Of a stretch of 37,904 bases of DNA, positions 9,801 to 17,400 are shown piece after piece. Every line of letters starts with the position of its first letter. Within the stretch, counting starts at the first letter, position 1. Source of the DNA: Akkermansiaceae bacterium (GTDB lineage: Bacteria > Verrucomicrobiota > Verrucomicrobiia > Verrucomicrobiales > Akkermansiaceae); contig CAIVSK010000218.1 in NCBI GenBank assembly GCA_903908495.1, positions 1-37,904 on the forward strand. The letters run 5' to 3'. Made by a program: the position numbers and the translations under genes. Below the pieces are notes generated by a model, which saw only the letters and a program-made list of their open reading frames with translations, made no database searches and was not told the DNA's origin.

Positions 9801-11017
9801 TAGCTGACGTCCTGCGCCTGCGGGCCGTAGGTGAACTCGCTGGCGGCGCTGCCGCCGGGCTTGATCAGGGCCAGATAGCCGGCGGTCTTGGACAAGCTGA
9901 AATTCGTATGCAGCGGATAGGCGGGATTGCTGCGGTTTTTGGAGGAGGCGAAAACCGTCAGATAGCCATATGCCGGGACCGTGACACTGGGAATGGCCCA
10001 CATGCCGGGGGTGGCCGCCGTGTCGGTTAGGCACCAACCGGCGAGATTGGCCGGGCTGGCGCTGCCATTATAGATTTCGATCCAGTCGCTGCTGTCGCCA
10101 TTTTCATCCTCGAGCCCAGTGGAATTTTCCGCGGCGAATTCCCCGATGACCGGGCCGCCGGTTTCGAGCTGCGTTTCGGGCACGGTAGAAACTAACAAGT
10201 CGTCGAGATATGTGCCTTGGGTGGATCCGCCGGTGCGGGCGCTGAAGGCGAACCGGTGACCGGGGGCAGGAACGTAACCCGGGGTGGCCAGGTTGGTGCA
10301 GATGACCACCGGGGTGGTGTTGACGGTATAGGTGAGGTCGAGCCCATTGGCATCCCAGTGGATGGCAAGACTGCGGGGTGTCGTGTCGAAACTGAAGGTT
10401 CGGGGGAAATTGCCCACCGAAATGCCGTTGGCGAAAATCTCGATGCTGGGGACGTCGTTGCTTCCGTTGTTATAGGTATCGAAGGCGACGATCAGTCCGT
10501 TGGCCATGACAAAACCGCCCTCACCCGAGCCGTTGCCAGTGGGGATGGGGCCGACGTTCAATGACCACCCGTCTGCCGCGGTGCCGCTCTTATCCATGCG
10601 CACATTGAGGGTAGCATCCCAGGATACGACTGACTTGCCGATGTCGAGATCCGGCAGTTTGAATGAGGAGTTGGTGTTACCGGTGCCGGCCATGGTGAGG
10701 CGCAGCCGGTTCGCGAGCACCGCGGCAGCCGGATAACCGTCGGAACCGTTGTTGCTGGAGGCGATGATCGAGCCATCGCCGAGACTGGTGATGGGACCGG
10801 TGCCGGCGAATGTCTGGGTGCCGGTGGCCGGATAGCGACCGGCTAACAGCGTGGTGGGAAGCCATCCGGCAGCCATCAGCAGGACGCAAAACAACCGGCT
10901 AACCCTGCGGGAAACTTGCTTCCGGGATGAGGGCCATGGCAACAACCGGAGGCTGGAGCGGCGCTCGGGAAAAACACGCAGGGGCGGCAAGCGCCCGGAG
11001 TTAGGGGTGACTTTCAT
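6806..11017 (-). CDS. exported multidomain protein: lamin-tail, CotH kinase, PVC-type C-terminal tail
   Basis: This 1403-residue protein has a long Arg-rich N-region and a hydrophobic signal segment at about 42-59 (LFCVLLMAAGWLP), so it is exported; a slightly later non-ATG start is possible. Residues 65-280 are a lectin/LamG-like beta-sandwich (WSLNVGPIPTG, LDDLLVST). A first lamin-tail domain spans 288-430 (SDWIEIYNGS, LAGWCLTD). A chitobiase-type Fn3-like domain covers 440-525. The CotH-kinase region covers about 540-890: YRGVYVLVEKIKRG with Lys703 and PLWDYNLSLFNANY with Asp838. A second Fn3-like domain (YYTTNDTDPRDSS) is at 1010-1095 and a second lamin-tail domain at 1100-1230. The tail has an EF-hand-like loop (DSDHDGFPDLLEY, 1288-1300) and ends FMRLRVAQP. 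CotH-type proteins phosphorylate coat proteins in Bacillus; here the role is unknown and probably surface or matrix related. Confidence 0.85.
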   Translation of the reverse strand: MKVTPNSGRLPPLRVFPERRSSLRLLPWPSSRKQVSRRVSRLFCVLLMAAGWLPTTLLAGRYPATGTQTFAGTGPITSLGDGSIIASSNNGSDGYPAAAVLANRLRLTMAGTGNTNSSFKLPDLDIGKSVVSWDATLNVRMDKSGTAADGWSLNVGPIPTGNGSGEGGFVMANGLIVAFDTYNNGSNDVPSIEIFANGISVGNFPRTFSFDTTPRSLAIHWDANGLDLTYTVNTTPVVICTNLATPGYVPAPGHRFAFSARTGGSTQGTYLDDLLVSTVPETQLETGGPVIGEFAAENSTGLEDENGDSSDWIEIYNGSASPANLAGWCLTDTAATPGMWAIPSVTVPAYGYLTVFASSKNRSNPAYPLHTNFSLSKTAGYLALIKPGGSAASEFTYGPQAQDVSYGLLASGNGYAYGYLETPTPGSKNTGLQAAGPPAEDVVFLKDGVAITGGLFATNFTLTIQPPAAVGAVVRYTIDNTPPTATSSIYSAPLPVTATRTVRARVYTPACLPGPVSSRTFLQLDSTLTNYHGSGQPFSSNLPIIVMDSFGVPVDAYSDATQARPYRLTYAVAIDRNPLATGTAANRAVITGPADFQGRSGSHVRGETSADFAQKSYAWELWNNDNQDKAAAVLGQPADSDWVLHAPYTDKTLMRNYLIYDRMRALDGTSAAMGVRFVEVFYNQDGGPLTESDYRGVYVLVEKIKRGSNRVTVDKLNDLMTDASVVSGGYIFKKDKSGIDNVSFSTSANAQTFQFVEPAAPNAAQQSWLTSYMNNFETALNGAGFANPATGYAAYINPLSFVDNQWFVEIAKQIDGYRFSTYFHKDRNGKLNCSPLWDYNLSLFNANYNSGDIHTGWYRDILGSADYYYWPRLLQDPNYLILHWDRYWELRRGSFATTTMLNYIDSLASQLVNGSTTPVTNSMPSLPPLAENPAMRHYRKWPLLGSYVWPNPAGYQTRTKFWNGATLTPTAYTSADAEVDAMKSFLQQRLAWIDDQNYVGTTVYRPPVMSRSGGSVPAGTTLALTRYSGTAPSGFTYANGGTLYYTTNDTDPRDSSGAAVGLAYGSPVVLNNSATVKARLYANGSWSPLTTASFMVDAAPASAANLAISEICYKPTSPAPGSAEYLAGFTSGNNFEYVELLNVSSGNVDLTNLKFSVGITFSFAGVAQSKLTLAPGARVLVVGNEAAFSMRYGSGLAGEILGTFSGNLSNSGETLTLLAANDSIIASVTYGIAEPWPVAAQDAGYSLVLAAPTPNPVYDAAAFHASAQPGGTPGVAPGPPFSGDPAADSDHDGFPDLLEYATGSSPTRPGSANLPTAGRANLVIGGLSQPYMTFTYRRADAADGVSYFVEYSNGLGSWSSAPADVTYINTSCNNDGSSTVTCRATAPIGSAPRQFMRLRVAQP

Positions 11018-11153
11018 GGAAAAATCCGTCGGGCGCGAGGATAGTCACCCGCCCCGGTTTGCACAGACATATTGTTGGAAAATCTTCGGGTGGTGGATTG
11101 TTGGGCAGGGGTCGCAGAGATCACGCGAATGACTTGCTGCGAGACGCGGCAAT

Positions 11154-11184
11154 CACAGCCTGCCGCGAGACGCGGCAGGCTGTG
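11154..11184. repeat. perfect 14-bp palindrome with 3-nt loop
   Basis: CACAGCCTGCCGCG pairs exactly with CGCGGCAGGCTGTG around the loop AGA. A partial copy of the same word (CTGCGAGACGCGGCA) lies immediately before it, at about 11137-11151. It lacks a T-tract on either strand, so it could be a REP-like element or a transcript-end stabiliser. It shares the CCTGCC...GGCAGG core and AGA loop with the small hairpin at 6580-6594. Confidence 0.75.
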
Positions 11185-11350
11185 CGTGCAGGCAACCGCT
11201 TTACGGCAACTTCGGGCGGGCGAACTTGCCCGATGTTTTGGCACGCCCGAGGACGAACGCTGAGTTCTGCGCCTAGGGGCTGGACCACTCGCAGCGGGAC
11301 TTGGCAACCGAGGTCCCCTGCCCCGCCGCTGCTGACGTGGCGACACCACA

Positions 11351-11376
11351 AAGCGGCCGCTCACAGAGCGCCGCTT
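11351..11376 (-). repeat. REP-like hairpin downstream of PATR gene
   Basis: AAGCGGC (11351-11357) pairs with GCCGCTT (11370-11376). Inside, GCTC pairs with GAGC around the loop ACA, leaving one bulged base, for an 11-bp stem. The word CAGAGCGCCGCT also occurs in the inverted repeat inside the nuclease gene at about 31378-31389, so both may belong to one interspersed repeat family. Only a short run of T follows on the minus strand, so terminator activity is possible but not clear. Confidence 0.6.
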
Positions 11377-11387
11377 GAGGTGCAATT

Positions 11388-11429
11388 GCCGCCTGCCATC
11401 TCGTCCACTAGGACTTGAAAGCAGGCGGC
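11388..11429 (-). terminator. candidate hairpin after the 2538-aa PATR gene
   Basis: GCCGCCTGC (11388-11396) is a perfect 9-bp inverted repeat with GCAGGCGGC (11421-11429); GTCC and GGAC (11403-11414) form an inner stem. It begins 23 nt after the stop codon of the minus-strand PATR gene. No T-tract follows directly, so this is a weak intrinsic terminator or an mRNA 3'-end structure. Confidence 0.45.
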
Positions 11430-11452
11430 GTTGGATATGCTGCCGGTGCCGA

Positions 11453-14400
11453 TTACGGGGTGATCAGCACCTTCATGCGGGCGAATTTCGTCGCATCCGG
11501 GGCTTGGGTCACCGTGAGGGTCACCGTGTCCTTACCGGCCACCGGGGTGTTCGCGGTGACGGTCACCGTGCCGGTCGCGCCAGGCGATGCGGACGAGCCT
11601 GCGGTATCGACACCGACGGTGTAGGTATCCGTCCAGCCGGCGAGGTTGGTGCCGACTTCGATTTCCACCGTGGTGCCTGCATCGGTGAGGATTTGTTGAT
11701 CCCTCACGAAGGTGAACTCCAGGTTGCCCGCGGCGGTGGTTGCCTTGGGAAGTTTCCCGAGGTCATTGGTGGTTTCAGATCCGCCCAGCACCCATTCGAG
11801 GCCATTGCTGACGCCGTCGCCATCGAAGTCCTGGGTCGGAGTGCCGCCGCCGGCGTGGGTGGCGGCCCAACCGGCGTAGCCGTTGCCGAGCACCGTGAGT
11901 GTGCCGCTGGCCTTGTCGAAGGTCCAGGTCTTGGTGCCCACCGCCTTGCTCCACTTGCCGGTGCCGGAATCCGTCCACAGACTACCGTCGGTGTTCATGA
12001 CGGAGAAGGTGCCGCCGTAGGTGACACTCAGGGTGGCGATGGAGTTCAGCAACCAGGTGCCGGTGTTGAGTGCGGTGGCCGCGCTGGTGTCGATGACGAA
12101 TGCGCCATCGACGATGACCGCCCCGGTGCCGGTGATTTTGTTAGCAAGTCCGCTGGTGGCACCGATGGCGAAAGTAAGCCTGCCGGTGCTGGTGAGGTGG
12201 AGGGTACCCGCATTGACCGTGGTATTGCCGACATAGGTGTTAGCAGCGCTGAGATCCAGCGTGCCGAGGCCCGTCTTGATGAGGTTACCCACATTGCTGA
12301 CGACACCACTGAGGAGCAGGTCGGTGGCGGCATCGCCGTCCGCCACCTGCAGCGTGGCCGCGGCAGTCGCAGGATAGCAGTTCAACGGGCTGGCGATGGT
12401 GGAACCGGTGGTGCTGGCGTCAAACGTCATCGTGCCGCCAAAGGTTGACAGATTGCCGCCGGTCACCAAGCCGCCAGCCATGTGCAAGCTGCTGACGTAT
12501 TGTCCGGAAGCGATTTGCAGGGTGCCGCCGTTGACGAAGACCGTGTTGCTATCCGTGCCCAGGCCGTGGACGATAGCCGTCTGGACCTTGCCGCCGGCGT
12601 TAATGGTGATGAGGTTCGTCTGTCCGAACGGATTGACATACCAGCCACCGCCACCGATAAGGAGCGTGCCTTCGTCGACGATGACGCCACCCGAGAAGTT
12701 CATGTTGCCCGAGAAGGTCAGGGTGCCGGCTCCAGTCTTGTGCATCCCACCGGTGCCGGTGATGCCGGTGGACCAGGTCAGGCCCGCCGTATCGTCGACT
12801 TGGATGGTGCCGCCACCGGAGCGCAGGGCGAGGGCCTTGGCGGTGGTCAGGGCGGTGGAGCCCACGACGTCGAGCGTGCCGCCGCCCATGGCGAGGGTGC
12901 CCGTTCCGAGTTTGGCCATATCATCGACCGACACTGCACCTTGATTGATAACAATGCTGGCGATGGTGTTGCCGAGATTGTTCAGGATGAGCGGATCGTA
13001 GCCGGTTTTGGTCAAGGCACCTGCGCCGCTGATCACGCCGGTGAGCGTGAGCGGGCCGCTCGCGACCTCGAGAGAGCCGGTCGTGCTGACTGTCACCGTG
13101 CGGTCGGTACTGGCGGCGCTGCCAGCGTAGCTCAGAGTCCCTCCGCTCAGCACGATGCTGGTGCCAGCGCCGAGGGCGCTGTTCATGCCGACGTTGCCGA
13201 TGGTGCCCACTTGCAGCGTCCCTTGGCTAACGGTCACCGCGCCGGTGAAGGAATTGGTGTTAGAAATGATCAACAGTCCGGTACCACCTTTAAGCAGGCC
13301 GGTGCTGCCGGTAACGGCACCCCCGCCCAGTGTGTATTCGTTGGTGCTGTTGGTGAATTGAACGGCACCGGGGGCAACGCCCGCCATCGCGACGGTGACG
13401 GTGGTGTTGCTCGCCGTATCGTCAAACACCACCTGATTTCCAGTGGAGAAATAACTCGGGCTGGCTCCAGCCAACCAGTTGAGAGCAGCCGGAAGAGTGC
13501 TCCAATCCGAACTGAGCGAACCGCTCCAGAAGATCGCCGAAGTGGAAACCCGCAGATCCAGGTAGCCGGCATTGTCTTGCAAGGTATAACTGTAAGCGCC
13601 GCCGGGCGTGGTGCTCAACACGAATGCGCCGAGGCCCGTGCCCTGGATGCCGCCAACATGGCTGATGAGGTGATAGGTGCCCGCAGCCAGCGGCGTGGTG
13701 CCGATGTTGATCGCCACGGAACCCGTCGCACCCGAAGTGGTCAGGCCGTTGGAGCCGGTGACGTTCACGCTGCTCGCACCGGGACTCACCACGAGGGTGC
13801 CGGTCCCGGCAAAGGTGAGGCCGCCAACATTGAGGGCGCCAACATTGACAAGGCCGGGGCTGATGGTGCCGCCAGAGACGCCCACCGTGACCACTCCGCT
13901 GATGGTGCCGGCGCCGTCCAGCGTGCCGGCGCTGTTCACGGTCACTCCACCGCTGCCGGTGGCGGATCCCGCGGTGTTGGAGATGCGCAAGGTGCCGCCA
14001 TTGACCGTGCTGCCACCAGCGTAGGTGCTGGTGTTGCCGGTCAGAGTGAGCATGCCGGTGCCGGCTTTCGCCAGCGCCAGGTTGTTGTCATTGGTGCCTG
14101 AGCCGCCGAGGGTGCCGGCGGAGGTCGAAGCGGCGGTTCCGCTGACGTTCAGGGTTGATAGAGCGGCGGCACCGCCGGTGACGCTGCCTGAGTTTGCTAT
14201 GCTGGGCAGCGTCTGGCTGGTGCCGTTGACGACGAGTTTGGCACCGGCGGAAATGCTCACGACTGCGTTGGTGCCAATGGCATTGGTAGCACCGGTGATC
14301 ACCGTACCGGCCTGCAACTGCAAGCCCCCATTCGTTGAGATGGCTGCGGCATTTAGTGCCAGGGAGCCGGCTCCGCGCTTGAAAAGACCAGTGCCGGCCA

Positions 14401-17400
14401 CATTCAGCGGTCCATTCATGACCAAGTCGCCGGTGGCGCTATTGGCACCCACCACGGTGGTGACCACCATCCCGTAGCCGCGGGACACAAACTGGATGTT
14501 CGAGTCAACCACCGATCCGGATGCCGCGGCGGTGGTGGACAGGCCGGGATTGGAATTGGTGTCAAAGATGCCGATGGTGGCCACCCCGCTGCCGTATTGG
14601 CGGATGGTGGTGGGCGCGTCGTTAATCACGAATCCGCTGCCGACATTGTAGGATGTTCCTCCCAACAAATAGACGCCACTCGTCGCCGAGACTCCGTCTC
14701 CATACATGGTCATCGGGGTGTTGGAATAACCACCGCCGGTGGAATAGCCGAACCTGAGCGTCGCGCCATGATTGACGATATAGCCCACATCACCGTTCTT
14801 CGCTCTGACTTCGAGGCTACCGGCGGTGACGCTGGTGGTGCCGGTATAGGTGCTGGCACCGGTCAGAATGACATCACCGGTGCCGGCTTTGGCAAAGCCA
14901 CTGGGCGAGACGCCGAAGGTCAGCGAGGTACCGGCGGCGCCTGTGGTGACATTGGCGTTGAGGGTGATCTGGGTCGCGCTTTGGATGGAAGCGATGGTGG
15001 AATTGGCGGCCAGACCGGTGCCTGTGACGGTCATGCCCACCACCAAATCGGTGGTCGCGCTAAGGCCGGTGACGATCGCGCTGGCGGTTGTCGTGCTGCC
15101 GGTGCGGGACGCCGGGACGGGCTCATTGGCGATGAGCGAGTTGATGGTGATCACACCGCTGCTGTTGTTTGTGACCGTGAGATCACTGGCGATGCTGTTG
15201 ACGTTCTGGCCGGGCATGAGCGTGCCTTCGCCAACCACACTGCCGATGGTCAGATTGCCCGCGCCGGATGATGACAAAATGGCACCCCTAGGCCCGAAGC
15301 GCAGGGTTTGCGATGGCAGGGCAACGGTTGCCGCGCTGGCGCCCCCCACGGTGCTTTGGAGCAGCGTATTGATGTTGGTGGTAGCGGCGGCGAGGGTGAT
15401 ATTGGCGAAGGTGCTGCCAGTGCCTTCGGTGATGCGGATGTTGCTGGTGGCCGCATCGGCGATGACCTTGGTACCGGTCTCAGTCCGCGTCACATCGGTG
15501 TAACCGGAGTAGGCGGTGATCAGGCCGCTGGCGGCGTTGGTCGAGTTGCAGGCGAAGTCGTTGCCGATCATGGCCCAGCCGCCGAGGATGCCGTTGGTGT
15601 TGAGGGTGTCGGTGGTGGCAATGCTGGGCGAAGCGAAGTTGATCGTTGCGCCGGTATTGCGCGTGATGGCTTTCATCTGCAGAATACCCGTGCCGGACGG
15701 CCGGGAGATATACACATTGGCACCGGCGTTCAGCGTGGTGGATGCCACGATTTCGGTGTGCGAGCCACCGTTGAGCGACAGCCCTGAATATCCGTTGAAG
15801 TTGAGGGCGGCGGTGTCCGAGAGTTTCGAGACACTGGTAATTGAATAGTCGAGGGCGAGGGTACCGCCGCTGACGGTGGTGGCACCGCTGTAGGTATTGG
15901 CGCCCGAGAGCGTCAGGGTGCCGCTGCCGTTCTTGACGACGACCCCGGTGCCGGTGATGGCTCCGGCATAGGTGGTGTTGGTGTTGAGCGCCCCAATGGT
16001 CAAGGTGTTGGCGGCCAGGGCGACGCCACCGCCGGTGGCACCGCCGCCGGTCAGCGAGCCGACTGACATCGCGGTGGCGAGAGTCAGCGAAACGCCAGCG
16101 GTGTTGTTGAGGGTGAGTGCGACAGCGCTGGTATTCGGTGCGGTGGTGGTGGTAGCCAGCACGCCGGCCGCCACGGTGAAGGTGCCTGCGGTCACCGTGC
16201 TATTGCAGAGGGAGAAGGTACCCGCTCCAACCTTTGTCAGAGTGTAACCGCCGAGGTCGAGGGAGGTGGCACCGTAAGCGCTGGCAAGCAGGCACCAACT
16301 GCCGGAGCCGCCGACGGTGGCATTGGCGGCGAGTTTGATGTTGGTGGTTTGGGCCGAGCCGGTGCCGATGGCAGCACCGTTGTTGAGCAAGGCACCGGCA
16401 CTGCCCACTCCGGCACCAGCGATGGTGTAGCCGTAGGTTGCATCTGCCACGCCGTTGAAATTCACCGTGGCGCCGGAGGCCACTGTGACCTGGGTCACGG
16501 GGCTGCCCGTTTGGAACGCACCGAGCGCATTCTTGTTGCCCATGACAAGCGTGCCCGCGTTGAGCGCGGTGTTGCCGCTGTACGTGTTGGCGCCGGAAAG
16601 CGTGAGGCTGCCGCTGCCGGTCTTGGTGAGCGAGGCGCCGCTGCCGCTGATGATGCCGGCGAAGCTGGTGTTGGCGCTGCCCCCTGCGGTCAGGTTCTTG
16701 CTGCCCAGAACAATGGTGGTGCCGCTGACTCCGTTGATCGAGCCGACGGTCGCGCCGCTGGCGCTGATGCCGGCGAGGTTGAAGGAGGTGCCGCTGTATG
16801 TGAGGTCCACCGTGGAGACCGCGGCGAGCGAGCCCGCGCCCGTCAGCAGCAATGAGCCGCCGACGATGGTGGTGCCACCGGTGTAGGTGTTGGCTGCGGT
16901 GAGCGTGAGAGCGCCCAAATCATCCTTGCTGAGCGAGCTGGCCCCCGTGCCGTCGGCGATGACCGAGTTGACCGTGGTACCCGCGCCGGCGAGGTCGCGG
17001 AAACCAAGTGCGGTACCGCTACTCTTGAGTGTGCCATTGTTGGTGCCGGTGCCGAAGGTTAGCGCGCCCGCGCCGGTACCGATCATGACCGAGTTGACCA
17101 CCAGAGTCTGCCCGGCTGGATCGATGATGGCGGCGCTGGTGCCACCGCTGGCACTCTGATTGAGCGAGTTGACGGAGGTGGTAGCCGACCCCAACAGAAT
17201 CGGAGCGGCCGCCCCAGTGCCTTCGATGATTTGCACGTTGGTGGCCGAACCATCGGTGATGGTTTGCGGACCGGATGAGAGGCGGGTGACAAGGGAGTAA
17301 CCGGTGTAGCTGACAATATTGCCAGTGCCGTCATTCATCCCCCAATCGGTGCCGCCGATGACGGCCCATGAGCCGAGGGTACCGCCGGCGTTATTGGGGT

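Larger units (their letters stand above)
11018..11452. other. 435-bp spacer with three strong hairpins
   Basis: This interval lies between two minus-strand genes: downstream of the 2538-aa PATR gene and upstream of the CotH gene. Open frames here lack family signatures and are dominated by inverted repeats. Three stem-loops are listed separately (11154-11184, 11351-11376, 11388-11429). The sequence just upstream of the CotH ATG has no clear Shine-Dalgarno motif. The CotH gene promoter is presumably between about 11018 and 11150 but no convincing -35/-10 pair was found. Confidence 0.6.

Noticed and set aside
8369-10030. Long plus-strand open frames (239 and 273 codons) opposite the CotH gene
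   Set aside because: They are antisense shadows: Gly/Ala/Arg-rich, no signal peptide or family motif, and the minus-strand protein is clearly real.
11375-15787. Several plus-strand open frames up to 539 codons opposite the 2538-aa PATR gene
   Set aside because: The repetitive Gly/Thr/Ser code of PATR genes leaves stop-free antisense frames; they show no independent family similarity.
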